From Enterobacteriaceae bacterium B14 (lineage in GTDB: Bacteria > Pseudomonadota > Gammaproteobacteria > Enterobacterales > Enterobacteriaceae): 64,000 nucleotides of DNA. This document shows, piece by piece, positions 1 through 9,064 of this stretch (within the stretch, counting starts at the first letter, position 1; each line of letters starts with the position of its first letter). The stretch is from contig DF158882.1 in NCBI GenBank assembly GCA_000307305.1, positions 1,539,171 to 1,603,170 on the forward strand, written 5' to 3'. A model generated the notes under the pieces. It was not told the origin of the DNA. It worked only from the letters and a program-made list of their open reading frames with translations, and did not search any database. The translations under genes were made by a program, and so were the position numbers.

Positions 1-90
1 ACTTTATTTAGATTCATTCAGGTAATAATGCCTTACCCATCAAGGTCGATTATTCGTGAATGTTACTTTTTCTTATTTCAATCAGTGAGA

Positions 91-118
91 TATGGGGTGG
101 TCCACGATCCACCCCATA
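91..118. terminator. Hairpin downstream of the DUF1090 gene
   Basis: A perfect 10-bp stem (TATGGGGTGG paired with CCACCCCATA, 8-nt loop) lies just past the stop codon of the leftward DUF1090 gene. There is no T-run directly after it on either strand, so termination is inferred mainly from its position. Nothing else was seen in bases 1-126. Confidence 0.45.
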
Positions 119-126
119 CAAGTCAA

Positions 127-561
127 TTAAGACTTAAGAGCAGCAAGTTCAGCGCGAACTTGTTTCAGGTCAGCTTCTGCTTTAGCAACATCAGCTTGTT
201 TTTCTGAAACTTTCTTCACTAACTTAGCAACTTTCTTAGCGTCGCCTTTCAGCTGTGCTTTTTTCAGGTCAGCTTGAACTTCACGAACGTCGTCTTTCTT
301 CTCAGCAACTTTCTTCTCAGCTTTCTCTACTTTCTGCTGTGCTTTAGCAACTAGGCTATCGTTGTTGCAGTAAGTGTTTACTTTGTTCAGAGCAGCTTGA
401 AGACCTGCTACTTGATGATAGTTACCGTGTGCTTTAGCTTCACGGATCTGAGCTTCGATAGCAGAACGCTTAGCGTCGCAATCATTACCAGCTGCTTGAG
501 CAAAGCCAGCACCCAGGGTGAACAGAACAGGTAATACAGCCAGTTTCATAATATTTTTCAT
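127..561 (-). CDS. DUF1090 family periplasmic protein (YqjC-like)
   Basis: A 144-residue protein starting MKNIMKLAVLP. It has a typical signal peptide ending near AGFAQA, so it is expected in the periplasm. The mature part resembles YqjC/DUF1090: an N-terminal Cys-Asp-Ala-Lys segment, a helix with GNYHQVAGLQAAL, a second Cys about 40 residues on, then a long Lys/Glu/Ala-rich heptad-like helix (VEKAEKKVAEKKDDV...) predicted to form a coiled coil. The start is set by AAGGA about 7 nt upstream; an in-frame ATG 13 codons earlier has no ribosome site and would bury the signal peptide. It lies downstream of the sensor-kinase pair, separated from it by a hairpin. The molecular function of the family is unknown. 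Confidence 0.85.
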   Translation of the reverse strand: MKNIMKLAVLPVLFTLGAGFAQAAGNDCDAKRSAIEAQIREAKAHGNYHQVAGLQAALNKVNTYCNNDSLVAKAQQKVEKAEKKVAEKKDDVREVQADLKKAQLKGDAKKVAKLVKKVSEKQADVAKAEADLKQVRAELAALKS

Positions 562-675
562 TTTTAATTTCCTTGTTAAATAAAAACATGGAGTCTCCAT
601 GCTCAGCGAGGAAGATAATAGTATTTAACAAGTGGAAGTCACAATCGGCCAACTGCTTAATAACACTGTAAGACG

Positions 676-705
676 GGACTACAAGATGTCTCTCTCTTGT
701 AGTCC
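676..705. terminator. Strong hairpin after the sensor kinase gene
   Basis: An 11-bp perfect stem (GGACTACAAGA with TCTTGTAGTCC, loop of about 8 nt) sits between the stop of the kinase gene and the DUF1090 promoter region. No T-run follows, so it could be a terminator or an mRNA 3'-end stabilising hairpin. Confidence 0.5.
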
Positions 706-720
706 GCATCTTCTCCCTAG

Positions 721-3700
721 TTAGTTTAGGGAATTGAGATAATGCGACAGTTCAGCTGTAAGCCGTTCTATTTCATATTTAATTTGGATGAGGAGATCCA
801 TATCTGGGGAGTTTTGATAGCGTACACAATGTTCAACCAGTGTACTGGCCCCAATAAGACGAACACCGCCAGAGAGTTTATGTAAGACGTCCATTAAAAC
901 CGAAATATCAGGATCGGTCCTATCTATCTCTTTTTGAATTAAAGATAAATCATCAATGACTTCATCTAACATTAACTGGATAAACTGGCGCTGAACATCA
1001 ACATCGCTGCTGTCTAATGGTAATTCTGCAGGGGAAAAACAGAGGTAATCATCTGTACTGTTCACTGCCGTTGCTGCCGTTAATATCTCTGCATCTGATG
1101 TGACAGGTTCGCACTCAGCATGGCTATTAATAGCCATCTCGCTCAGTTTTTCCGTCAGCATGTTAAGACTCACGGGCTTGAACATACAGTCATTCATTCC
1201 CGCATTTAAACAGCGTTCTCTTGAGCTAGCTTGAGCATCGGCAGTCACCCCCCAAATAATAAGAGGTGCTTGATCAGACTTTGCTTCCATTTGGCGCATA
1301 GCCTGAGTTAATTCGAACCCATCCATTTTCGGCATATTGCAGTCAGTGATAAGAAGATCAAAATGCTGAGACTGCAAAAGAGAGAGGGCCTCTTTACCGT
1401 TACTGGCTGTCGATACCTGATGTTTTAAGAACACCAGTTGCTGAGATAAAAGGAATTGCCCCGCTTTATTGTCTTCAGCAATAAGAATATTGAGAGAACG
1501 CTCTTCATGTATTTCTTGAACGACGAGAGGGCGCGGCATGTCCAGTTCCATTAAGCGCGGAACTGAAAGATAGACAGTAATCTCTGTACCTATCCCTAAC
1601 TGGCTCGTTAAGGTGACTGAACCTGCCATCATCTCAATCAACGTCTTACAAATATAGAGCCCTAGCCCGCTCCCTGCACTACGCTCCTCTGTATCGCCTT
1701 GGCTAAAGGGCTGGAAGAGCTTTTCGCGCGTTTCATCACTGATCCCCTGCCCTGTATCGATCACACTGATAGTCAGATCCAGACGGTCAGGATTACTGTC
1801 ATCAGCTAAAATTCTTAAGGTTACACTCCCTGTATGGGTAAACTTAATCGCATTACTGAGCAAGTTAGACAGGATCTGCTTGCAGCGCATAGGATCAATC
1901 AAGACTTCACCCACGGCTTTTGCATCAATATCCAAATTAAACTGCAATCCCTTATTGGCCGTTTGCCCCTCAAATATCGCCGCAACAGATTCGATTAAAT
2001 GGCGGAAGTTTGTCCGCTCTGGATGTAAAACTAAACGATCTGATTCAATTTTTGCGATATCTAAAATTTCACCAATCAGCGCAAGCAGTGAGTGGGAAGC
2101 ATCATGAGCAACTTGCAAAGATTGCCAATCTGGCTCTAAATCGCCCCGATTTTTTTTCCTTAATGTCAGCTCTAACATGCCAATAATTGCGCTGATAGGC
2201 GTTCTGATCTCATGTCCCATCGTTGCCAGAAACGTTGTTTTTGCTCGGCTTGCGCTGTCTGCGGTCTCTTTGGCCTGTTTTAACTCATTAATCAACTGCT
2301 CATGTTTCGTAATATCCAGCCATCCGCCAACTTTGCCATCTGCACGATTATTCTCAGACAACAGTAAGTCATTCCATTGCTGGATAACCCGCTCTTCACC
2401 TTCAAATTGAAGATGGCGGATAATCATTTGGGAGTTCGGTTTATTTTTATCATGCTGGAAAAGCAGCTCTCGGCCATCGGTAATCGATAGTTGATAGTCC
2501 GCTAGATAAGAGCCAACAGCCTGTTGCTGAGAAACGTTAAATGCATCGGTAAAACTGCGGTTAACCATGACCAAACGCTGCTGGAAATCCGTGATATACA
2601 CGGGAATCGGTATCGCATTAAGCAATGCCTGCTGGTATTGAACTTGCTGCTTAAATCGTTTTTTATTTCTAAATGACACGTCCAGATAACGCCATAGAAT
2701 AAAGAGCGTGATTCCGGCTAAAATCCATAAGATAGGGTGCTTAAGGATCTCTTTTTTCTCATTAATAAATGAGGAGCTTTCAATTAAATTGGCGCTGCTA
2801 TACCAGTTCCCCGTCATATTATGTAGGTCTTCAGGGGGAATACTGAGAATCGCTTTATCCAAGATCGTTGCCAGCGGATACTCATCCGACGATACACCAA
2901 TAACAAAACGTGCAGGTTCAGCATCAACGCTATTAACAATGGTCAACGTATCGCTGTAATAACGTGATACGAGGAAGTCTGCGCTTATCATAGGCAGAAT
3001 CATAAATTCTGCCTCTCCTTGTTTGATCTTCTCTAACCCATCCTGAGGCTTATTAACATAAATCAGTGGGCTATCTGGATAGGTGTTATTAACGTAATCA
3101 TTGAGCGGGTGCCCTATCACTAAAACGATATGCGATGAGACTGTAGGTTTTTGTACATCGGAACCTTTTTTCCCTATCAACACCCATGAGTTAAATAAAT
3201 AGGAACGGGTTGTGAGTAATCCATTAGGCCAGATCGCATCAAGAGTGACACCTGCGGCAATATCCGCATGGTGAGATTTAACCGCATCAATCGTCTGTTT
3301 TAGGGAACCAGTATTAACGACTTCAAATGTGAGCCCCGTGCGGCTGCTGATCACATCAATAAGATCAGCGGTAAGCCCACGAAACTTATTAGAGGAATCC
3401 ATAAAACTTAGCGGGGGTGATTCATCGTTAACAGCGACTTGTACAACGGGATTCTCTTCAATCCATTTTTGTTCCAGCGAGGTAAGTGCGAGATGGTTGT
3501 CACCTGAAGAGAGCGGTATTCCTCCATTCCAACGTTTTTGAATACTCACGTTGACGTTTTCAGGGATCCTCTTCAGCACTTTATTCACGATATTAATGAG
3601 GGACTTTTTATCGGGCTTCGCCGCAAACGAGAAACCATTCACTTTCATATCTGGGAGTAAATGCAGCCGTAAATTATTGAGATTAGATTGGTTGATAAGA

Positions 3701-4344
3701 TATTGGGCTGTCGTGGCATTGCTAATAAAAGCATCCAAATGTTCGAATGATAGCGCCTCTAACGCTCTTCGCGGTGAAGGCGACACTTCATAAGTAACAT
3801 CAGGGAATAGCGCTTCATACTGAGCAAGTTCACTATATGACTGCTCGATGGCTATTTTTTTGAATGACCCCTTAGCACTAATATCACTGGAGTTACTGGT
3901 AATAATCGCTGGGGTGTTTTCTACATAAGGTTCACTTAAAACTAAGCCTATGTGTTGCAGCTCAAAATCGCCAGCGTTGGAGATAATATCAACCTCGCCA
4001 TTATTCAGCGCCTCAATCATCTGCTGATAGTTTGCATAGTATAAAACCTGAACTTTAACGTTCAGGTTATAGGCAATAAGTCCTATGTAATCCGCGCTAA
4101 TGCCACCGTAATCCTGAATCCCAGACGTAATATCGAAAGGGGGATAATTGGGTGCAGATGCACCTAAGCGTAATACTCTTTTTTTACGTAACAGTGCCCA
4201 TTCTTCCCCCGTAAGGGCGAGATCAGAGATATTCACCTGAGTACGACTGAGTAAATTTAGCTCAGTACCAAGGGATTCCTCTGCCACGGCAGAAACCAAC
4301 GGAAACAGAGAAAACGCCAATACAAAAAAAATCATCCTGATCAC
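721..4344 (-). CDS. EvgS/BvgS-type hybrid sensor histidine kinase
   Basis: A 1207-residue unorthodox sensor kinase (E. coli EvgS is about 1200). Order: signal peptide (1-22), two tandem periplasmic solute-binding-like (Venus flytrap) domains (about 50-275 and 285-520), one transmembrane segment (about 535-552), a PAS domain (about 565-680), HisKA with phospho-acceptor His711 (GHEIRTP), an ATPase domain with DTGQGIS and GSGLGLYI motifs, a receiver with Asp1001 (TDCNMPKMDG), and a C-terminal HPt domain with His1155 (LHKLSGG). All four relay stations His-Asp-His-Asp (the last in the partner) are present. The start is GTG with AAGGA 10 nt upstream; an ATG three codons later is the alternative. 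It begins 3 nt after its partner regulator and is surely co-transcribed. The input signal is not deducible. Confidence 0.93.
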   Translation of the reverse strand: MIRMIFFVLAFSLFPLVSAVAEESLGTELNLLSRTQVNISDLALTGEEWALLRKKRVLRLGASAPNYPPFDITSGIQDYGGISADYIGLIAYNLNVKVQVLYYANYQQMIEALNNGEVDIISNAGDFELQHIGLVLSEPYVENTPAIITSNSSDISAKGSFKKIAIEQSYSELAQYEALFPDVTYEVSPSPRRALEALSFEHLDAFISNATTAQYLINQSNLNNLRLHLLPDMKVNGFSFAAKPDKKSLINIVNKVLKRIPENVNVSIQKRWNGGIPLSSGDNHLALTSLEQKWIEENPVVQVAVNDESPPLSFMDSSNKFRGLTADLIDVISSRTGLTFEVVNTGSLKQTIDAVKSHHADIAAGVTLDAIWPNGLLTTRSYLFNSWVLIGKKGSDVQKPTVSSHIVLVIGHPLNDYVNNTYPDSPLIYVNKPQDGLEKIKQGEAEFMILPMISADFLVSRYYSDTLTIVNSVDAEPARFVIGVSSDEYPLATILDKAILSIPPEDLHNMTGNWYSSANLIESSSFINEKKEILKHPILWILAGITLFILWRYLDVSFRNKKRFKQQVQYQQALLNAIPIPVYITDFQQRLVMVNRSFTDAFNVSQQQAVGSYLADYQLSITDGRELLFQHDKNKPNSQMIIRHLQFEGEERVIQQWNDLLLSENNRADGKVGGWLDITKHEQLINELKQAKETADSASRAKTTFLATMGHEIRTPISAIIGMLELTLRKKNRGDLEPDWQSLQVAHDASHSLLALIGEILDIAKIESDRLVLHPERTNFRHLIESVAAIFEGQTANKGLQFNLDIDAKAVGEVLIDPMRCKQILSNLLSNAIKFTHTGSVTLRILADDSNPDRLDLTISVIDTGQGISDETREKLFQPFSQGDTEERSAGSGLGLYICKTLIEMMAGSVTLTSQLGIGTEITVYLSVPRLMELDMPRPLVVQEIHEERSLNILIAEDNKAGQFLLSQQLVFLKHQVSTASNGKEALSLLQSQHFDLLITDCNMPKMDGFELTQAMRQMEAKSDQAPLIIWGVTADAQASSRERCLNAGMNDCMFKPVSLNMLTEKLSEMAINSHAECEPVTSDAEILTAATAVNSTDDYLCFSPAELPLDSSDVDVQRQFIQLMLDEVIDDLSLIQKEIDRTDPDISVLMDVLHKLSGGVRLIGASTLVEHCVRYQNSPDMDLLIQIKYEIERLTAELSHYLNSLN

Positions 4345-4347
4345 TAA

Positions 4348-4983
4348 CTAGCTATCCTTATTGAGTTTTTGTAGCAATTGGGCGGGTATATCTTCCATAT
4401 TGTTGATGTGCAGCTTCTCCATAAGCCGAGCTTTGTAGGTACTGATTGTTTTATTGCTCAACAACAACTTGTCTGCAATCTCTTTATTGCTTAACCCTAC
4501 CGCCAGATGCCGCAATACCGTCAACTCTCTATCGGAAAGCTTGTCGATCGTATCGTCATCAATTGTCTCTTCTGATGACGCAGAATGGCGTTTTTCTAAA
4601 CATAACGTTGGAAAGACACTGTACCCAGACAAAGTCAGTTCACAAATGCTCGCCAAACGGCGAATATCATCATCTTTACTCAGGAAACTGATTGCACCTG
4701 CACGAAGCATTCTTTCTGCGTACAACTCAACGGGCTGCCCAGTAAAAACAATAACTTTCGCATGTTTATCAAGGTGTAATACGCGGGAGATTAGCTCTAA
4801 ACCATCCATTTTAGTCAATGAAATGTCTAAAATGATAAGGTCTATTTCCTTGGTTTTTAAGATCGATAGGGCTGTAATTCCATCTTTAGCAGAGTGAACT
4901 TGATATCCTTCCTGCTGTTCCAGTAACCCTTTTACAGCAAAACAGATAGCAGGATGATCATCCACGACTAATACATTAATCAT
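4348..4983 (-). CDS. EvgA/BvgA-type LuxR-family response regulator
   Basis: A 211-residue response regulator starting MINVLVVDDHP. Residues 1-115 form the receiver (Asp8/Asp9 acidic pocket, phospho-acceptor Asp53 in ILDIS, conserved Lys near 104 in FLSKDDD). Residues about 148-205 form a LuxR/NarL helix-turn-helix (LSDRELTVLRHLAVGLSNKEI). Length and layout match EvgA and BvgA. The start is chosen because AGGGAT precedes it by about 7 nt; the longer frame to 5040 adds 19 unrelated residues. It is the first gene of a two-gene operon with the hybrid kinase and is the expected final Asp acceptor of the relay. Targets are unknown, but the long AT-rich upstream region is a natural place for autoregulatory sites. 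Confidence 0.93.
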   Translation of the reverse strand: MINVLVVDDHPAICFAVKGLLEQQEGYQVHSAKDGITALSILKTKEIDLIILDISLTKMDGLELISRVLHLDKHAKVIVFTGQPVELYAERMLRAGAISFLSKDDDIRRLASICELTLSGYSVFPTLCLEKRHSASSEETIDDDTIDKLSDRELTVLRHLAVGLSNKEIADKLLLSNKTISTYKARLMEKLHINNMEDIPAQLLQKLNKDS

Positions 4984-5040
4984 CGAAATCCCTATTAATG
5001 AATGTGATACCTCACCAATCTCAGAGGTAAAAAGCAGCAA

Positions 5041-5688
5041 CTGAATGATATCTTTCGCAGCTTAAATAGCCAAATATATATGTAAAACTAACAAGCCCTT
5101 AGCTCAATAACAAAGAGCACGTTTGCTTTTTTATGCTATCAATTTTCATATGAGGAGAAAGAGTATAAATATCTCCCCCAATTTATTAATGTTACCTGCC
5201 TATCATAGATAAAAATAAGCCAATAAACACTAAGTTAAATGTCCCACTCGTTTAGCAAATCAAAATTTACTCAGTAATATCAATACTAAACTCGTATTTA
5301 AAAGGCATAAAACACACTAAATCTCTTGAATTAGGCACTTATTACACCTCATTCTTATATTTCCTATTGCATTATATGAATACAAGGATCTTCCTATTTA
5401 AGAGCGTAACGCTATAAATCATTTAGTTATGTAAAAGAACATTTATTTCGGCGTCTTAGGAGATAAAGAAAGGCACTCAATACCCATAGTTATTATATGG
5501 GATTAGTATTTAATCTCCTCACTCGCCTATATCAATAAATACCAAGATATTAATAACATTAATATAACGGCCGAGAAACGAATGGAGAAATAGATCACTT
5601 GCTAACAGAGATCAAATAAAAACGTAATTGTTTATCTGAAGTTTCAGTAATCCATTGATCTATTACCCTTAGTGAAAAATATAAAACG
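5041..5688. other. AT-rich gene-free region upstream of the regulator
   Basis: About 650 bases, strongly AT-rich, with no reading frame carrying a credible ribosome site on either strand. It must hold the promoter of the leftward two-component operon. I see no strong repeat or clear sigma-70 match that I can place with confidence. Confidence 0.5.
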
Positions 5689-5711
5689 GGCCAGACTGGC
5701 TCTCTGGCCGT
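5681..5711 (-). terminator. Terminator of ybgI
   Basis: GGCCAGA and TCTGGCC arms (7 bp, 7-nt loop) lie 20 nt past the ybgI stop. Read on the minus strand, the stem is followed by CGTTTTATATTTTT, a typical intrinsic terminator. Confidence 0.75.
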
Positions 5712-5731
5712 TCTTTAATATCAGGAATTGA

Positions 5732-6475
5732 TTAAGCAGGATTAGGAATATCAATAAAAGTGACATCAAAACCGTGGTGTTGCGCCAGCCACTCACCAAG
5801 TGCTTTTACGCCATAGCGCTCGGTAGCATGATGCCCTGCCGCAAAGAAATGCAACCCCATTTCACGGGCAACGTGGATAGTCTGTTCAGAAACCTCACCA
5901 CTAATAAAAGCATCCAGCCCTAGTTCAGCGGCTTTCTCTATATACCCCTGCCCTCCGCCAGAACACCAGCCAACGGTACGGATTTTTTCAGGTGCATTAT
6001 CCCCACAGTGTAAAACAGGGTGTTTTAAACTCTCTTCTAACCGTTGAACTAGCTCGCTCGCGGATAATGGTGTTTGAAACTCACCATGTAAAGCAACGGT
6101 GTCCAGTTCACCCATCGTATTAATCCCCAGCAAATTTGCCAACTGCGCATTATTTCCTAGCGTAGGGTGGGCATCCAGTGGCAGGTGGTAGCCGTACATA
6201 TTGATATCGTTGGCTAACAGCGTCTTTAGTCGATTGCGCTTCATCCCCCGAATCGATGCCGCTTCCCCTTTCCAAAAATAACCATGATGAACGAGAACTG
6301 CATCAGCTCGTAACGCCACAGCCTCATCTAATAGCGCCTGACAAGCGGTCACACCCGTGACAATCGTCTTAATCTCACTCCGCCCCTCTACCTGTAAACC
6401 ATTCGGAGCATAGTCGTGAAAAGCTGAGATATTCAGCTCTTGGTTTATCAATCGCTCCAGTTCAAGGTTATTCAT
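5732..6475 (-). CDS. ybgI: Nif3-like dinuclear metal centre protein (YbgI)
   Basis: 247 residues, the same length as E. coli YbgI (DUF34/NIF3 family, often listed as GTP cyclohydrolase I type 2 homologue; its in vivo role is unsettled). Metal-site residues are visible: the paired His in VLVHHGYFW (about 63-64), Asp in DAHPTLGNN (about 101), and the C-terminal GHHATERYG with His and Glu. A clear ribosome site (GGAGAG) precedes the ATG. The gene is transcribed alone, with its own terminator, in the same direction as the photolyase remnant upstream. Confidence 0.93.
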   Translation of the reverse strand: MNNLELERLINQELNISAFHDYAPNGLQVEGRSEIKTIVTGVTACQALLDEAVALRADAVLVHHGYFWKGEAASIRGMKRNRLKTLLANDINMYGYHLPLDAHPTLGNNAQLANLLGINTMGELDTVALHGEFQTPLSASELVQRLEESLKHPVLHCGDNAPEKIRTVGWCSGGGQGYIEKAAELGLDAFISGEVSEQTIHVAREMGLHFFAAGHHATERYGVKALGEWLAQHHGFDVTFIDIPNPA

Positions 6476-6574
6476 TATTACTCTCCGTTTTTCTGGCTGT
6501 GAGGCTCATTCGAACACGCTCATTATTTAAGGTTATGCCCAATAGTAATTTATCTCTGGTTTTCAGTACATTGC

Positions 6575-7375
6575 TTATCCGTTCTCTGGCACCAATGGCT
6601 GATGTTTTGCTGCCTCAAACGCCTCAAGCGTTAGGATTCTGGCAGTAGCATGTTCAACGATAGGGTCTGGATAGGCCAATTCGAGGTTCTGGCTTCTCGC
6701 CCACTTGTGGGGTTCATGGATCCATTTTGTTGGCACTCTAGCAAGTTCAGGCAACCACTGCCTGACAAACTCACCTTCTGGGTCAAAACGCAGCCCCTGA
6801 GTGGTAGGGTTAAAAATTCTAAAATAGGGTGCAGAATCTGTCCCCGTTGACGCCGCCCATTGCCAGCCACCGTTATTGGCAGCCAAATCGCCGTCGGTTA
6901 AGTGAGCCATGAAATAACGTTCTCCCTGTCGCCAGTCGATCAAGAGATCTTTTACCAGAAAACTGGCGGTGACCATTCTTAGGCGATTATGCATCCATCC
7001 AGTGGCATTCAGTTGTCGCATCGCGGCATCCACAATCGGGTAACCCGTCTTCCCCTCCTGCCATGCCACTCGCCAAGCCTCGTTTTGGCGCCACACCAGA
7101 TTTTCAGTCCATTGAATAAAGGGCCGATGTTTGCACAACTTTGGATAAGCGACTAAAAGATGCCGATAAAACTCCCGCCAAACCAATTCATTAAACCAGC
7201 TAAATTCACCACTGTTTGCGCGGTCTAAAAAAGCAGGCGATGCCATATTTAACCGATTAAAACACTGCCTTGGTGAAAGAATTCCTAGCGCCAAATTATC
7301 GGTAAGACGCAGATCATTACGCAGCCAACAAATATGTATCGGCTTGTCCTGATGACGCTTTTCTTTAACAGCCAT
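6575..7375 (-). pseudogene. phrB: Deoxyribodipyrimidine photolyase with internal deletion
   Basis: The reading frame encodes a 266-residue protein, whereas E. coli PhrB has 472. The first residues match the start of photolyase (HICWLRNDLRLTDNLAL). The next residue jumps directly to the second half (GILSPRQCFNRL), which then runs intact to the normal C-terminus, including GYPIVDAAMRQLN, GWMHNRLRM and DLAANNGGWQWAASTGTD. About 220 residues are gone in frame: the antenna-chromophore domain, the linker and the start of the FAD domain, including the FAD-phosphate loop (TSRLS in E. coli). The ATG at 7375 overlaps the ybgA stop by 11 nt, as expected for a ybgA-phrB operon. FAD binding, and so repair activity, is unlikely; a residual role cannot be excluded because the frame is open. 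Confidence 0.85.
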
Positions 7376-8318
7376 AACGTAACCTGAGCGTTTCTGGGTA
7401 GGGATCAAAATAACGCTGCTGGCTCAAATAGCTATCAGGATATTCTGCTAAGTAGTGTTTAAGTAACGTCAACGGGGCCAATAAAGGCTGTAATCCTTGT
7501 CGATAGCGATCGATAAGTTGGGTCAGTTCCTGACGCTGTAAGGCACTTAATTGCCGACTAAAATAACCCTGAACATGATTCAGAACGTTAGTGTGATTGC
7601 GACGTGTCGCCTTGTGTTTTAACAGCGCCATAAAACGTTGTCTGTACTCTATGGCAAAGGCCTCCAGCGAAGGCCACTGCTCTATTCCCGCCACAAATCG
7701 CCCTAATGCTCGATACTCTGGCTGATGATGTGCGAGCAGAAGGAGTTTATAACGGCTATGAAACGCGATAAGCCCGCCTCTTGTCAGCCCTTTCTGCCAT
7801 AGCGTGTGTAAATCGTGCAGGGCAAAAATTCGCTCTACAAAATTCTCCCTCAAATCGGGGTCGTTTAACCTTCCATCCTCTTCGATAGGTAACCAAGGTA
7901 TTTGATTCATCAATGCCTGGGTAAAAAGCCCTGTGCCGCTCTTCTCTGCCATCGTCTCTGTTTCGTTGTACACCTTAACCCGCTCCATGCCGCAGTTGGG
8001 TGATTTCGCACATACCAGAAAACCACAGAGATGATCGAGCTGCTTAGACTTTTGGGCAGAGAACTCAACCATCTTCTCCGTTACATCCAACCCGCTATGA
8101 TGGCTGTTACACAGCGTCAATGTCCCCCCTTGCTTCACAAGCCGTAACGAAGGACGAGGAGAAGTCAGCCCAATCGCAAGCTCAGGGCAAACAGGCTCAA
8201 AGGAAACATAAGGCGCCAACTGCTCCACAGCAAAAGGGAGGCGCTTGTGTCCACCATCAAAACGCACCGGCTCCCCGAGTAAAAACGCACTGATTCCTAT
8301 AGGAATTTTATGACTCAC
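7365..8318 (-). CDS. ybgA: YbgA family protein (DUF523 + DUF1722)
   Basis: 317 residues if started at the GTG at 8318, which has AGGTG 7 nt upstream and begins the DUF523 motif KIPIGISAFLLGEPVRFDGG directly. The upstream 32 codons to 8414 are a hydrophobic stretch without homology and are left out. The N-terminal half is DUF523, with conserved Cys residues in FEPVCPE, LCNSHHSG and KSPNCGMERV; the C-terminal half is DUF1722 (about 190-305). E. coli YbgA carries only the second domain, so this is the longer form found in many bacteria. It is commonly next to photolyase, and here it overlaps the phrB remnant. The family has been linked to DNA repair or thiouracil metabolism; the function here is not shown by the sequence. 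Confidence 0.88.
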   Translation of the reverse strand: MSHKIPIGISAFLLGEPVRFDGGHKRLPFAVEQLAPYVSFEPVCPELAIGLTSPRPSLRLVKQGGTLTLCNSHHSGLDVTEKMVEFSAQKSKQLDHLCGFLVCAKSPNCGMERVKVYNETETMAEKSGTGLFTQALMNQIPWLPIEEDGRLNDPDLRENFVERIFALHDLHTLWQKGLTRGGLIAFHSRYKLLLLAHHQPEYRALGRFVAGIEQWPSLEAFAIEYRQRFMALLKHKATRRNHTNVLNHVQGYFSRQLSALQRQELTQLIDRYRQGLQPLLAPLTLLKHYLAEYPDSYLSQQRYFDPYPETLRLRYGC

Positions 8319-8479
8319 CGAACGACACCTAAAAATAGAGTGATGATAAAAAAGTATAGAGGAGATAGAGAAAAATGCGGTTGAGAACAACGCAATAATG
8401 TATTGCGATATCAATCAGTTTTCATCAAAAATCAGGAAGATATGAAGGAATAGGAAAGAGAGTATATCGAAGGCCGAAT

Positions 8480-8513
8480 AAAAAAATCCCCCGCCAATTG
8501 AACTGCGAGGGAT
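8480..8513 (-). terminator. Terminator of ybfA
   Basis: On the minus strand, ATCCCTCGC pairs with GCGGGGGAT (one mismatch) and is followed by seven T residues. It lies 30 nt past the ybfA stop. Confidence 0.75.
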
Positions 8514-8542
8514 CATTTTTAGCGAGTGACGCGCCAATCAAC

Positions 8543-8743
8543 TTAATAGAAGTCGCGAGTCACTCTTTCTGAACGATCTAACCAAACCGGTTTGTTACTG
8601 GTTTTAGACCAGACACGGTTCAGATAGCTATAAAAACGCGCGCGATCGCGACGAAAAAGCATAACGGGTAACGCCAATACGCCAACAAGAATAACTCCTA
8701 TACGACGCAGGAGAACGCGATGCAATGGATACGCTTGGTACAT
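8543..8743 (-). CDS. ybfA: YbfA family membrane protein (DUF2517)
   Basis: 66 residues, closely similar to E. coli YbfA over the whole length: [19 protein letters not shown] forms one transmembrane segment (about 12-30), followed by [18 protein letters not shown] and a charged tail ending RDFY. The ribosome site TAGGAGGA is near-ideal, 5 nt before the ATG. In E. coli it is the neighbour of kdpF, and here too it lies next to the kdp remnant. Its function is unknown; an inner-membrane location is predicted. Confidence 0.9.
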   Translation of the reverse strand: MYQAYPLHRVLLRRIGVILVGVLALPVMLFRRDRARFYSYLNRVWSKTSNKPVWLDRSERVTRDFY

Positions 8744-8859
8744 AGTTCCTCCTAAAAACGCTACTGCTGGTTAAACTTTTTCATTCAAGTGCTGACAGTA
8801 ATATCGTTTTTACAATGATTAAATTTTGCCGATGACGCTAAAACTGTCATCAATCTGAT

Positions 8860-8901
8860 GAGTGGGGTAGTTCAACGAACTGGTGAAATTCTACCCCACT
8901 C
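8860..8901. repeat. 11-bp perfect inverted repeat
   Basis: GAGTGGGGTAG (8860-8870) and CTACCCCACTC (8891-8901) are perfect complements around a 20-nt loop, 160 nt past the end of the unknown two-gene unit and upstream of ybfA. A second 15-bp palindrome (ACTCATCCGATGAGT, 8916-8930) follows. No T-run is present. The region 8744-9064 contains no gene. Confidence 0.55.
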
Positions 8902-9064
8902 TATGAAACTTTACTACTCATCCGATGAGTTAAACGCAAAATATTTGCTCAAAAAAACATCCATACATGTAATTTTGTTACATTATAGCGTCAAAAAAGA
9001 TAAAAAATAGTTAATTACATTATAATAAGGCGAATAAGTGAAAGGAATATTGATCTAAGCAGTG

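Noticed and set aside
4454-4897. 147-codon plus-strand frame opposite the response regulator gene
   Set aside because: Fully antisense to a clear response regulator; no ribosome site and no protein-like pattern.
8319-8414. N-terminal hydrophobic extension of YbgA
   Set aside because: The GTG at 8318 has a good ribosome site and starts the DUF523 motif; the 32 upstream codons are AT-rich with no homology.
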